Source: Streptomonospora mangrovi
GTDB lineage: Bacteria > Actinomycetota > Actinomycetes > Streptosporangiales > Streptosporangiaceae
DNA: 64,000 bases
NCBI RefSeq assembly: GCF_027604915.1
Contig: NZ_JAJAQC010000012.1
Coordinates: 97,295 to 161,294 of the forward strand
Direction of reading: 5' to 3'
Shown: positions 6,598-15,452 of the stretch, piece after piece
Layout of the letters: the number at the start of each line of letters is the position of its first letter
How positions within the stretch are numbered: the first letter of the stretch is position 1
Notes under the pieces: model-generated
Seen by the model: the letters and a program-made list of their open reading frames with translations, nothing else
What the model was told of the DNA's origin: nothing
The model's database searches: none
Program-made: the position numbers and the translations under genes

Positions 6598-9096
6598 ATG
6601 AAGGCCGTCGTCATGGCCGGAGGGGAAGGCACCCGCCTTCGGCCCATGACCGCCAACCAGCCCAAACCGCTGCTCCCGGTCGTCAACCGCCCCATCATGG
6701 AGCACGTGCTGCGCCTGCTGAAGCGCCACGGCTTCGACGACACCGTCGTGACCGTCCAGTTCCTCGCCACGCTGATCCGCAACTACTTCGGCGACGGCGA
6801 GGAACTCGGCATGAACCTCCACTACGTGGCCGAGGAGGTGCCCCTGGGCACCGCCGGCAGCGTGAAGAACGCCGAGGAGCACCTGAAGGGTGAGCCGTTC
6901 ATCGTCATCTCCGGCGACGCGCTCACCGACATCGACCTGACCGACATGGTGCGCTTCCACCGCGAGAACGGCGCCAAGGTCACCATCGGGCTCAAGCGGG
7001 TCGCCAACCCGCTGGAGTTCGGCATCATCATCGTGGACGACCAGGGCCGGATCCAGCGGTTCCTGGAGAAGCCGACCTGGGGGCAGGTCTTCTCCGACAC
7101 CGTCAACACCGGCATCTACATCATGGAGCCCGAGGTCCTCGACGACGTCGCCGAGGGCGAGGTCGTGGACTGGTCCAGCGACGTCTTCCCCAAGCTGCTC
7201 AAGGACGGCGCGCCCCTCTACGGCTACATCGCCGACGGCTACTGGGAGGACGTCGGCACCCACGAGAGCTACCTCAGCGCCCAGGCCGACGTGCTCTCCG
7301 GCAAGGTCGACGTCGAGATCGACGGCTTCGAGGTCTCCCCGGGCGTGTGGATGGCCGAGGGCGCCGAGGTCGACCCCGAGGCCGTCCTCAAGGGCCCCCT
7401 CTACATCGGCGACTACGCCAAGGTCGAGGCCGGCGCCGAGTTGCGCGAGTACACCGTGCTGGGCAGCAACGTGGTCGTGCGCTCCGAGGCGTTCCTGCAC
7501 CGCTCGGTGGTCCACGACAACGTCTACATCGGCTCCAGCACCAACCTGCGCGGCTGCGTCATCGGCAAGAACACCGACGTGATGCCCAGCGCCCGGATCG
7601 AGGAGGGCGCGATCGTCGGTGAGGAGTGCGTCATCGAGTCCGAGGCGTTCGTCTCCAACGACGTCAAGGTCTACCCCTTCAAGACCATCGAGGCCGGCGC
7701 GGTCGTCAACACCAACGTCATCTGGGAGTCGCGCGGGCAGCGGTCGCTGTTCGGCCCGCGCGGGGTGTCGGGGCTGATCAACGTCGAGATCACCCCCGAA
7801 CTCGCGGTGCGGCTGGCCAGCGCCTACGCCACCACCCTGAAGAAGGGGTCGGTCGTCACCACCTCCCGCGACGTCTCGCGGGCGGCGCGGGCGCTCAAGC
7901 GCGCGGTCATCAGTGCGCTGACCGCCAGCGCCATCGACGTGCGCGACCTTGAGGTCGTGCCGCTGCCGGTGGCGCGCTACCACACCTCCCAGAGCGGGGT
8001 GGCCGGCGGCATCAGCCTGCGCACCTCGCCCGGCGACCCCCAGTCCGTCGACATCACCTTCTTCGACGAGCGCGGCGCCGACCTCTCCCCGGCCGCCCAG
8101 CGCAAGCTGGAACGCGTGTTCAGCCGGGCGGAGTACCGCCGCGCCTTCCCCGGCGAGATCGCCGAGCTGTCCTTCCCCTCCCGGGGCGTCGAGAACTACG
8201 CGCACGAGCTGCTGCGCCTGGTCGACACCTCCGAGGTCGAGGAGGCCGGGCTCAAGGTGGTCGTGGACTGCGCCGGGGGCACGGGCTCGCTCATCCTGCC
8301 CTCCCTGCTGGGGCGGCTGAACGTCGAGGTGCTGACCGTCAACAACCGCCTGGACGAGGCGTCGCCCACCGACACCCTCGCCAAGCAGATGCGCGACCTC
8401 CAGCACCTGGGCGAACTCGTGTCCTCCTCCAACGCCGACTTCGGCGTGCGCTTCGACCCGGTGGCCGAGCGGCTGTCGCTGGTCGACGAGAACGGCGAAC
8501 TGGTCGACAACGAGCGCGCCCTGCTGGTCGTGCTCGACCTGGTCGCCGCCGAGCGCAAGGGCGGCCGGGTGGCGCTGCCGGTCACCACCACCCGCGTGGC
8601 CGAGCAGGTGGCCGGCTACCACGGGGTGCAGGTGCAGTGGACCCCCACGGCGGTGGACGAACTGGCCAAGGCCGCCCAGGCCGACGACATCGTGTTCGCC
8701 TCCGACGGGCGGGGCGGCTACGTGGTGCCGGAGTTCTCGCGCACCGCCGACGGCATCGCCGCGTTCGTCCGGCTGCTGGGCCTGGTCGCCCGCACCCGCC
8801 TCTCGCTCAGCCAGATCGACCGGCGCATCCCGCAGGCGCACCTGCTGCGCCGCTCGGTGCCCACCCCCTGGGCCGTCAAGGGCAGCGTGATGCGGGCCGT
8901 GGTCGAGGCCGCCGGCGACCGCCAGGTCGACACCACCGACGGCGTGCGGGTGATCGAGTCCGACGGCGCCTGGGCGCTGGTGCTGCCCGACACCTCCGAG
9001 GCGGTCACGCACCTGTGGGCCGAGGGCCCCGACACCGACACCGCCCAGCGGCTGCTGGACGAGTGGGCCGAGGTCGTGGAGCGGGCCGAAGGGTGA
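6598..9096 (+). CDS. mannose-1-phosphate guanylyltransferase with degenerate phosphomannomutase-like half
   Basis: About 832 aa from ATG 6598, preceded by GGGGG; an upstream GTG at 6589 would add three residues. Residues 1-230 are a nucleotidyltransferase fold with MAGGEGTRLRPMT and the Lys of NQPKPLLPVVNRP. Residues about 240-380 are left-handed beta-helix hexapeptide repeats (GDYAKVEAGAELREYTVLGSNVVV). The remainder is a phosphohexomutase fold, but the phosphoserine loop (usually TASHNP) reads RTSPGDPQ and the metal loop (usually DGDGDR) reads RFDPVAER, so mutase catalysis is doubtful. The expected role is GDP-mannose or related NDP-sugar supply for the envelope. The same gene order with the phosphatidyltransferase occurs in Streptomyces. 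Confidence 0.85.
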   Translation: MKAVVMAGGEGTRLRPMTANQPKPLLPVVNRPIMEHVLRLLKRHGFDDTVVTVQFLATLIRNYFGDGEELGMNLHYVAEEVPLGTAGSVKNAEEHLKGEPFIVISGDALTDIDLTDMVRFHRENGAKVTIGLKRVANPLEFGIIIVDDQGRIQRFLEKPTWGQVFSDTVNTGIYIMEPEVLDDVAEGEVVDWSSDVFPKLLKDGAPLYGYIADGYWEDVGTHESYLSAQADVLSGKVDVEIDGFEVSPGVWMAEGAEVDPEAVLKGPLYIGDYAKVEAGAELREYTVLGSNVVVRSEAFLHRSVVHDNVYIGSSTNLRGCVIGKNTDVMPSARIEEGAIVGEECVIESEAFVSNDVKVYPFKTIEAGAVVNTNVIWESRGQRSLFGPRGVSGLINVEITPELAVRLASAYATTLKKGSVVTTSRDVSRAARALKRAVISALTASAIDVRDLEVVPLPVARYHTSQSGVAGGISLRTSPGDPQSVDITFFDERGADLSPAAQRKLERVFSRAEYRRAFPGEIAELSFPSRGVENYAHELLRLVDTSEVEEAGLKVVVDCAGGTGSLILPSLLGRLNVEVLTVNNRLDEASPTDTLAKQMRDLQHLGELVSSSNADFGVRFDPVAERLSLVDENGELVDNERALLVVLDLVAAERKGGRVALPVTTTRVAEQVAGYHGVQVQWTPTAVDELAKAAQADDIVFASDGRGGYVVPEFSRTADGIAAFVRLLGLVARTRLSLSQIDRRIPQAHLLRRSVPTPWAVKGSVMRAVVEAAGDRQVDTTDGVRVIESDGAWALVLPDTSEAVTHLWAEGPDTDTAQRLLDEWAEVVERAEG

Positions 9097-9130
9097 CCCC
9101 GGGCGGGCGGGGCCGGCCCCGCCCGCGCCC

Positions 9131-9168
9131 ACGGCGGCCCGCGGCCGGATTTGGCCGCGGGCCGCCGT
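9131..9168 (+). terminator. strong hairpin after the guanylyltransferase gene
   Basis: Perfect 16-bp stem: ACGGCGGCCCGCGGCC, loop GGATTT, GGCCGCGGGCCGCCGT. It lies 35 nt after the stop and has no U-tract, as is common in actinobacteria. Confidence 0.65.
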
Positions 9169-9381
9169 CGAACCGGGCGGTCAGCGGCCCCTCGCCGACG
9201 TCGATATGGTTTAGAGTCGAGTGTTCCCAGCCCCGAACAGACCGGGCTTCCCGGTGTTCGGAGGTGGGGGCGGTGAGAGGTGAGAGCAGCGGATGGCGGG
9301 GGATGACACCATGTAAGAATTCGCGGTGAACCGGGGGGAACATCACACTGCTCTGCCCCGTTTTCAGGAGGGGTGAGCGAA

Positions 9382-9444
9382 ATGTCCGTTGCACCCTGGC
9401 GCGAACGACTACCAGCCGAATCAAGCACCGCCCCCGTGCGGTAG
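9382..9444 (+). CDS. 20-codon upstream ORF in front of garA
   Basis: MSVAPWRERLPAESSTAPVR, from ATG 9382 to TAG 9442-9444. The ATG has an excellent AGGAGGGG (9366-9373) 8 nt upstream, stronger than expected by chance. The TAG overlaps the AGGAGG of garA, whose ATG is 16 nt later, which suggests translational coupling or a sensing upstream ORF. No function is recognised. The frame differs from garA, so it is not an N-terminal extension. Confidence 0.45.
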   Translation: MSVAPWRERLPAESSTAPVR

Positions 9445-9460
9445 GAGGCCGAGCCGACCT

Positions 9461-10003
9461 ATGTCGAGCGTTTACTGCACGCAGTGCGGTCACGCCGTTG
9501 CGGATGATGCCCGCTTCTGCTCCAACTGCGGTTCCCCCGTCCGTACGGCAGGAGGGGAGGCCCCGCGATCCGGCGAGCGCCGCGACTCCGTCGGCGAGAC
9601 CACGTCCACCATCTCCATCTCCGGCATCCAGGCGCTTGAGGCCGAGGCCGACGCCGCCGACGACCTCCCCGGCGAGCCCACCAACGTCGACGCCCTTCCC
9701 CCGGGCACGGCGCTGCTGGTCGTCAAGCGCGGCCCCAACGCCGGCAGCCGCTTCCTCCTCGACAGCGACGTCACCACCGCCGGGCGCCACCCCAACAGCG
9801 ACATCTTCCTCGACGACGTCACGGTCTCCCGCCGCCACGTCGAGTTCTTCCGCCGCGGCAACGGGTTCGGCGTGCGCGACGTAGGCAGCCTGAACGGCAC
9901 CTACGTCAACCGCGAGCGCATCGACGAGGCCGAGCTGGGCGGCGGCGACGAGGTCCAGATCGGCAAGTTCCGGCTGGTGCTGCTGACCAAGCCGCGCCGC
10001 TGA
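9461..10003 (+). CDS. garA: GarA/OdhI-type FHA regulator with N-terminal zinc ribbon
   Basis: 180 aa. Cys6, Cys9, Cys20 and Cys23 form a zinc ribbon (CTQCGHAVADDARFCSNCG). A phosphorylation motif VGETTSTIS with Thr47 and Thr48 corresponds to the ETTS site that PknB or PknG phosphorylates in GarA/OdhI. From about residue 88 an FHA domain follows, with AGRHPNSDIFLDDVTVSRRH and DVGSLNGTYVN almost identical to mycobacterial GarA. Unphosphorylated GarA inhibits 2-oxoglutarate dehydrogenase and glutamate dehydrogenase and activates glutamate synthase. The ATG at 9461 follows AGGAGG; a longer frame from 9389 lacks support. The zinc ribbon is absent from mycobacterial GarA but usual in streptomycete-type homologues. 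Confidence 0.9.
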   Translation: MSSVYCTQCGHAVADDARFCSNCGSPVRTAGGEAPRSGERRDSVGETTSTISISGIQALEAEADAADDLPGEPTNVDALPPGTALLVVKRGPNAGSRFLLDSDVTTAGRHPNSDIFLDDVTVSRRHVEFFRRGNGFGVRDVGSLNGTYVNRERIDEAELGGGDEVQIGKFRLVLLTKPRR

Positions 10004-10295
10004 GGCGCGGGTGGGCCCGGCCGCTCCCGGGCGCCCGGATCAGGTTTGCGCCACCCCTTCACCGGAGAGCTTTTCTAGGGAAGACCGCCACCGATGGCGC
10101 GATCGGACACATCGCGGTCATGTCGTCTGAACGCGGGATCGGGGGAGGGGCGACCAGCCCCGGTCCGGGCACCGAACCACCGCCCGGGACCGCCTCGGCC
10201 GCCTGCCGCCTGGGCGGTGTACCGTGAAGAAGACGGAGCGGAGCGCACCATGGCGGGTGCCCCTCCGGCACGACGAGTCGTGGGACGGAGCCGCA

Positions 10296-10766
10296 GTGAA
10301 GCACATGGAGGTTGTCGGCGTCCGAGTCGAGATGCCCTCGAACCAGCCGATCGTCCTGCTCAAAGAATCCGACGGCGAGCGCTACCTCCCGATCTGGATC
10401 GGCGCGGTCGAGGCCACCGCGATCGCCCTCGCCCAACAGGGCGTCATGCCCGCACGCCCGCTCACCCATGACCTCTTCCGCGACGTGCTCGACGCCCTCG
10501 ACGCCAGCCTCAGCACCGTGAACATCACCGCGCTGAGCGACGGCATCTTCTACGCCGAACTCGTTTTCTCCAACGGCGTCGAGGTCAGCGCGCGGCCCTC
10601 CGACTCCATCGCCCTGGCGCTGCGGACCGGCGCGCCCATCTACGCCCACGACGACGTCGTGGACGAGGCCGGCGTGCCCATCCCCGACGAGCAGGAGGAC
10701 GAGGTCGAGAAGTTCCGCGAGTTCCTCGACCAGATCACCCCCGAGGACTTCGGCCGCACCACCTGA
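10296..10766 (+). CDS. bifunctional nuclease (BFN/DUF151) family protein
   Basis: 156 aa from GTG 10296, with GGACGGAG 5 nt upstream; ATG 10305 is an alternative. A single BFN domain spans residues about 4-130 (GVRVEMPSNQPIVLLKESDGERYLPIWIGAVEATAIALAQ), followed by HDLFRDVLDALDA, VSARPSDSIALALRTGAPI and an acidic tail EQEDEVEKFREFLDQITPEDFG. It corresponds to Rv1829 and its streptomycete homologue, which also lie between garA and a MerR gene. The biochemical role is uncertain: a plant member has DNase and RNase activity. Its partner MerR gene here is 5.6 kb downstream because of inserted NHEJ genes. Confidence 0.88.
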   Translation: MKHMEVVGVRVEMPSNQPIVLLKESDGERYLPIWIGAVEATAIALAQQGVMPARPLTHDLFRDVLDALDASLSTVNITALSDGIFYAELVFSNGVEVSARPSDSIALALRTGAPIYAHDDVVDEAGVPIPDEQEDEVEKFREFLDQITPEDFGRTT

Positions 10767-10899
10767 GGCGGCGCGGGGCGCGGGCCGGCCCCGCCCGGGC
10801 GCCCGCCGGGCGGTGCGCGGCGGTAAAGCGCCGGTCAACATCGGCCCATGATCGGCCAGGGGGCCACTGGGCGCGGCGCGCGCCGGGCAGGCTCTGGCC

Positions 10900-11868
10900 G
10901 TGGACCCCATGCTCGCCCGCACCGTCGCGCGCCTGCCCGAAGGCCCCCGCTGGCGCTATGAGCCCAAGTGGGACGGCTACCGCGCCCTCGCCGAGCGGGG
11001 CGCCGAGCGCACCGCCCTCACCTCCCGGGCCGGCAACTCCTTCACCTCCACCTTCCCCGAGGTCGCCGCCGCCGTGCACGCGGCGCTGCCGCCCGGCACG
11101 CTCGTGGACGGCGAGATCGTGCGCTGGTCGCCCGAGGGCCGGCTGGACTTCGACGCCGTGCAGCGGCGCGGCCGCTCCGGACCGGCCGCCGCCCGCCGCC
11201 TGGCCGCCACCGAGCCCTGCCACTACATCGTCTTCGACCTGCTGGCCGAGGAGGGCACCGACCTCACCCGCCGGCCGCTGGACGAGCGCCGCGACCGCCT
11301 CACCGCGCTGCTGCGCGAGACCGCCCAGCCGGTGCTGATGCTGGGCTGGCACACCGCCTCCCTGGAGGTCGCCCGCCAGTGGTACGCCGAGATGCCGGCT
11401 GTGGGGGTGGAGGGGCTGGTCGTCAAGGACGGCCGCGCGCCCTACCGGCCCGGCCGCCGGGAGTGGCAGAAGTACAAGCGCCGCGTCACCACCGAGGCCG
11501 TCGTCGGCGGGGTCACCGGCTCGCCCGAGCGCCCCGGACAGCTCGTCCTGGGCCGCCGCGACTCCGCGACCGGCGAACTGCGGATCGTGGGCCGCACCGC
11601 CGACCTGGGCCCCGCCGAGCGCGCGGCGCTGAGCCCGCTGCTGCGCGCCGCCGAGGGCGACGACCACCCCTGGCCGGCCGTGCTGCCCGCCTCCTGGGGC
11701 TCCGACCGCTCGCGGGAGTACACCCGCGTGGTGCCCGAGGCGGTGGTGGAGGTGGCCCCCGACACCGCGGTCAGCGGCGGGCGGTGGCGGCACGTCGTGC
11801 GCTACGTGCGCGCCCGCCCCGACGTCGACGCCGCCGACGTGCCCGCCGACCTCGACCTGGAGTCCTAG
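10900..11868 (+). CDS. ATP-dependent DNA ligase, LigC/LigD-ligase type
   Basis: 322 aa. The adenylation motif YEPKWDGYR has the nucleophilic Lys at about residue 26. Motif III is seen in HYIVFDLLA, motif IV in VEGLVVKDG and motif V in EWQKYKRR. The C-terminal 110 residues form the OB fold. It seals breaks using ATP and, by its neighbours, probably acts in non-homologous end joining with Ku and the Pol-domain protein; in other bacteria these activities are fused in LigD. The GTG start is 133 nt after the BFN gene, so a separate promoter is likely. Confidence 0.87.
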   Translation: MDPMLARTVARLPEGPRWRYEPKWDGYRALAERGAERTALTSRAGNSFTSTFPEVAAAVHAALPPGTLVDGEIVRWSPEGRLDFDAVQRRGRSGPAAARRLAATEPCHYIVFDLLAEEGTDLTRRPLDERRDRLTALLRETAQPVLMLGWHTASLEVARQWYAEMPAVGVEGLVVKDGRAPYRPGRREWQKYKRRVTTEAVVGGVTGSPERPGQLVLGRRDSATGELRIVGRTADLGPAERAALSPLLRAAEGDDHPWPAVLPASWGSDRSREYTRVVPEAVVEVAPDTAVSGGRWRHVVRYVRARPDVDAADVPADLDLES

Positions 11869-11918
11869 GCTAGGCGGAGGCGGGCGCGGGCGGGCGCGCC
11901 GGCCGCGGCGGGGCGCCA

Positions 11919-12998
11919 CTAGGAGGCGGAGCGGGCGCGGCGGCGGCCGCCGCCGGAGGAGGCGCCGCGGGCGCGGGTGACCGCCTCCTCCAGTTCCTCC
12001 CGGCTCATCTTGGAGCGGCCCGGGACGTCCAGTTCGGCGGCCAGCCGGGTCAGCTCCTTCTTGGACAGCTCGGCGACCGGTGCCTCGCGCGGCTCGGGCG
12101 CGGTGCGCGCTCCTGTGCCCTTGGCGCCGCCGGAGGAGCCCCGGCCCGCCGCGCCACCGCCGCCGCCCTTGGTGCGGCCCGGCCCCTTTCCGCCGCCCTT
12201 GCCGCCGCCTTTGCCGCCGCCCAGGCTGGCGCGCAGCGCCTCGGTCAGCTCCACCACGTTGGTCTCGCGCGGCGGTCCCTCCTCGGCGTAGCGCACCCGC
12301 TCGCCGGTGCTCTTGGCGCGCACCAGCTCGTCCACGCGCTCCTGGTAGTCGTCGGTGTACTCCTGGGGCCGCCACTCGTCGGCCATCGCCCCGATGAGCT
12401 GCTCGGCCAGCTCCAGGTCGCGGTCGGCCAGGTCGGCCTCGGGGATGGCGGGCAGGGTCTCGGCGGGGTCGCGGACCTCGTCGGCCCACCACAGCGTGCT
12501 CAGCGCCAGCACCCCGTTCTGCGGCCCGATCACCGCCAGGTGCTGGCGCTCGCGCAGCACCAGCGTGGTCAGCCCCAGCCGGCCCGCGCGCTCCAGGGCG
12601 GCGTACAGCAGCCGGTAGGGCTTGGCCGAGCCCTTGGAGTCGGGCGCCAGGTAGTAGGCGGAGTCGTACCACAGCGCCTCGACGTCGCCGGCCGGCACGA
12701 ACGCGCTGATCTCCAGCGAGCTGGAGCGGCCCGGCGCGATCTCCTCCAGGTCCTCGGGCTCCAGGACCACGTACTCCTCCTCGCCGCCGGCGTCGTCCAC
12801 CCGGGTGCCGCGCACGATGTCGGAGGAGTCGACCTCCTTGCCGGTGCGCTCGTTGACCCGGCGGTAGCGGATCCGGTCGGAGGTCCCCCGCTGGAACTGG
12901 TGGAACCTCGTGCCGTGCCGCTCGCGGGCGCTGAACAGCCGTACCGGCAGGCTCACCAGCCCGAAGCTGAGCGTCCCCTTCCACACCGGCGATGCCAT
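11919..12998 (-). CDS. ku: Ku end-binding protein of bacterial NHEJ
   Basis: 359 aa, beginning MASPVWKGTLSFGLVSLPVRLFSA, typical of bacterial Ku. The ring domain covers residues 1-260, with YYLAPDSKGSAKPYRLLYAAL and LVLRERQHLAVI. A Gly/Lys-rich low-complexity linker (about 265-310) and a C-terminal SAP/Rho-N-like helix pair (ELSKKELTRLAAELDVPGRSKMSR) follow, ending in a basic tail. The basic linker and extra domain make it longer than the minimal 270-aa Ku and probably aid DNA binding. It is transcribed divergently from the Pol-domain gene and convergent with the ligase, with a 50-bp gap at the 3' ends. Confidence 0.92.
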   Translation of the reverse strand: MASPVWKGTLSFGLVSLPVRLFSARERHGTRFHQFQRGTSDRIRYRRVNERTGKEVDSSDIVRGTRVDDAGGEEEYVVLEPEDLEEIAPGRSSSLEISAFVPAGDVEALWYDSAYYLAPDSKGSAKPYRLLYAALERAGRLGLTTLVLRERQHLAVIGPQNGVLALSTLWWADEVRDPAETLPAIPEADLADRDLELAEQLIGAMADEWRPQEYTDDYQERVDELVRAKSTGERVRYAEEGPPRETNVVELTEALRASLGGGKGGGKGGGKGPGRTKGGGGGAAGRGSSGGAKGTGARTAPEPREAPVAELSKKELTRLAAELDVPGRSKMSREELEEAVTRARGASSGGGRRRARSAS

Positions 12999-13022
12999 CG
13001 GCCGCCTCCTCCCCGTTGGGCG

Positions 13023-13074
13023 CTTTACCCATCATGCCCCCTACCAGGTAAAACGCCCGGGATGGCGGGTAAAG
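13023..13074. promoter_or_regulatory. inverted repeat in the ku / pol divergent promoter region
   Basis: CTTTACCC (13023-13030) and GGGTAAAG (13067-13074) are perfect 8-bp inverted copies 36 nt apart. A related GGTAAAA lies between them at 13048. The 113-bp intergenic region drives ku and the Pol-domain gene in opposite directions, so the symmetric pair could be a shared operator or paired promoter elements. Confidence 0.4.
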
Positions 13075-13111
13075 GAGTACAACACGGGTGCCAACGGGGG
13101 AGAGGAGCGCC

Positions 13112-14020
13112 ATGGCCGGGCGGGACACGGTGCGGGCGAGCGGGCGGGCGGTGCGCCTGAGCCGCCCCGACAAGTCGCTGTTCGGGGTGGGCGGCGTCAC
13201 CAAGCGCGAACTCGCCGAGCACTACCAGGCCGTGGCCGAGCCCATGCTGCGCCACCTGCGCGGCCGGCCGCTGGCGCTCCAGCGCTTCCCCGACGGCATC
13301 GAGGACCCCGAGGGCGGCTTCTACGTCAAGAACCGGCCCTCCTACGCCCCCGACTGGGTGCGCTCGGTGACCGTGCCCAGCAGCCGCGACGCCGACAAGG
13401 AGATGATCACCTGCGACGACGCCGCCACCCTGGTGTGGCTGGCCGACCAGGCGGCGATCACCCTGCACCCCTGGCTGAGCCGGCGCGGCGCGCTGACCAC
13501 CCCCGACCGGCTCATCCTCGACCTCGACCCGGCCGCCGACGACTTCCCGGCGGTGCGGCGCACCGCCTACGACGTCCGCGAGGTGCTGGAGGACCTGGGG
13601 CTGGTCGGCTACGTGATGACCACGGGCTCGCGCGGGCTGCACGTGGTGGCGCCCATCCGCCCCGAGATCGACGCCGGCCAGGCCCGCGACCTCGCCCACG
13701 TCATCGCCGAACTGGTGGCCCGGCGCCGCCCGGCGGAGCTGACCACGCTTGTGCGCAAGCAGCGGCGCGGCGACCGGCTGTTCATCGACTACCTGCGCAA
13801 CGGCCACGCCCAGCTCGCCGTGGCGCCCTACTCGGTGCGGCCGCTGCCCGACGCCCCGGTGGCCACCCCGCTGGCGTGGGAGGAGTTGGACGCGGTGGAG
13901 TCGGCGCGGACCTGGACGGTGCGCACGTTCGGCGAGCGCGCCGGCCTGGACCCCTGGCACGACCTGCCGCGCCGCGCCCGCTCACCGCGCCGCGCCGTCG
14001 AACGGCTCGACGTGGGCTGA
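13112..14020 (+). CDS. LigD-type DNA polymerase/primase domain protein
   Basis: 302 aa stand-alone NHEJ polymerase of the archaeo-eukaryotic primase superfamily, which fills gaps with ribo- or deoxynucleotides at Ku-held ends. The metal-binding LILDLDP is near residue 140 and GSRGLHVVAPI near 180. The early segments ALQRFPDGIEDPEGGFYVKN and TCDDAATLVWLADQAAITLHPW are family hallmarks. ATG 13112 has GAGGAG 4 nt upstream and is preferred over an in-frame GTG at 13088. There is no ligase or phosphoesterase domain, so this is the split LigD arrangement. Confidence 0.9.
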   Translation: MAGRDTVRASGRAVRLSRPDKSLFGVGGVTKRELAEHYQAVAEPMLRHLRGRPLALQRFPDGIEDPEGGFYVKNRPSYAPDWVRSVTVPSSRDADKEMITCDDAATLVWLADQAAITLHPWLSRRGALTTPDRLILDLDPAADDFPAVRRTAYDVREVLEDLGLVGYVMTTGSRGLHVVAPIRPEIDAGQARDLAHVIAELVARRRPAELTTLVRKQRRGDRLFIDYLRNGHAQLAVAPYSVRPLPDAPVATPLAWEELDAVESARTWTVRTFGERAGLDPWHDLPRRARSPRRAVERLDVG

Positions 14021-14076
14021 GGGTACGGCGCGGCAGGTCGCGGGCCGGGGCTTCGAGGGCTGCGGGGCGCGGCGGG

Positions 14077-15348
14077 CTAGTCCGCCGCGAAGAGGTGCCG
14101 CTCCAGGTAGGCGTTGCCGAACTTCCCGCGCGGGTCGTAGCGGCGGGCCAGGGCCAGGAACTCGGGCAGCCGGGGGTAGCCCGCGCGCAGGACGTCCGGT
14201 GCGGTGCCGAACAGCTTGCCCCAGTGCGGCAGCGCGCCGAAGGGCGCCAGCCGCTCCTCCACCAGCGCCAGCACCGGCCGCACCGCTTCGAGGTCGCGCA
14301 CCAGGGTGAAGTGCACGCCCACCGTCGCGCGGCCGGAGTTGGGGCTCAACCACAGGTCGTCGGCCGCCACCGTGCGGACCTCGCAGACCTGGAGGACCGG
14401 CGCGATGCGGGCGCGCACCGCCGACAGCGCCTGGAGCGCCGCCACCGCGTGGCGGCGCGGCAGCAGGTACTCGGCCTGGAGTTCGTCGCCGGCGCTACTG
14501 GGCGGCGCGCCGGGGCGGAAGTGCGGCAGCCGCTCCGACCACGGGCCGGCCACCCCGCCCTGCTCGGTGCAGTTGGCGGTGTCCATGCCCGCCACCGGGT
14601 GGCGCGGGCCGTCGGCCTCGGCGGCGCCGAAGAAGCGCCCGCCCTCGGGCACCGGCGCGGGGTCGCCCACGCGCTGCTTGACCCAGACCTGGTCGATGCG
14701 CGGCGCCCGCCAGTCGGTGAACAGGCTGACGCTGTAGGCGCTGGACATCACGTCGTCGAAGTGGTCCGCCAGCACCTCCAGCGGGAGGTCCGCATAGACC
14801 CGCTGGGCGACGTCGAAGGAGGGCCCGGTGCGCAGGGTTAGCTCGGTGACCACGCCCAGGGCGCCCAGCGCCACGACCGCGCCGGCGAACTCCGCGTCGG
14901 CGCCGCGGCTCAGCCGGACGGTGTCGCCCTCGGCGGTGAGCAGCTCCAGCCCGGTGACCGCCGTGGCGAGGTTGCCGTTGGCGTCGCCCGAGCCGTGGGT
15001 GGCCGTGGCGCAGGACCCGGCGACCGAGATGTGCGGCAGCGAGCCCAGGTTGTGCAGCGACCGGCCGCGGCCGGTGAGCCACTGCGCCAGTTCGGCGTAG
15101 CGCACCCCGGCGCCCACGCGCACCTCGCCGGTGGCGCTGTCCAGCTCCATGGTGCGCGGCAGCGCGGCCAGGGAGACCAGGTCGCCGGTGGTGTCGGCGA
15201 TGTCGTTGAAGGAGTGGCCGCTGCCCAGCGCGCGCACCCGCGCGGAGCGGGCGACGACCGCGCGCAGCTCGGCCAGGGAGGAGGGGCGGTGGACACGCTC
15301 GGCGGAGAAGCCGATGTTGCCCGCCCAGTTGGTCTCGCGCCGGTTCAC
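14077..15348 (-). CDS. aldO: alditol oxidase (FAD-linked, xylitol/sorbitol oxidase type)
   Basis: 423 aa from GTG 15348, chosen because AAGGGAC lies about 7 nt upstream; an upstream start at 15396 adds 16 residues. A VAO-type FAD domain comes first, with ALGSGHSFNDIADTTG carrying the His that attaches FAD covalently and GSLPHISVAGSCATATHGSG. The substrate domain follows, with YSVSLFTDWRAPRIDQVW, NCTEQGGVAGPW, HFRPGAPPSSAGDELQ and PHWGKLF, closely matching streptomycete AldO. It oxidises the terminal hydroxyl of polyols to an aldehyde and releases H2O2. It has no obvious link to the adjacent NHEJ genes; the two 3' ends converge. Confidence 0.9.
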   Translation of the reverse strand: MNRRETNWAGNIGFSAERVHRPSSLAELRAVVARSARVRALGSGHSFNDIADTTGDLVSLAALPRTMELDSATGEVRVGAGVRYAELAQWLTGRGRSLHNLGSLPHISVAGSCATATHGSGDANGNLATAVTGLELLTAEGDTVRLSRGADAEFAGAVVALGALGVVTELTLRTGPSFDVAQRVYADLPLEVLADHFDDVMSSAYSVSLFTDWRAPRIDQVWVKQRVGDPAPVPEGGRFFGAAEADGPRHPVAGMDTANCTEQGGVAGPWSERLPHFRPGAPPSSAGDELQAEYLLPRRHAVAALQALSAVRARIAPVLQVCEVRTVAADDLWLSPNSGRATVGVHFTLVRDLEAVRPVLALVEERLAPFGALPHWGKLFGTAPDVLRAGYPRLPEFLALARRYDPRGKFGNAYLERHLFAAD

Positions 15349-15452
15349 CAGCAGGGTCCCTTCGCGCCGGGGGGATGGATGCACGGCGGTGCCCACTTAA
15401 CCAGACCCGGCGCGGGCTGCGGCCGTCGGGAGGGGCGCCCGCAGTGGAAGCG

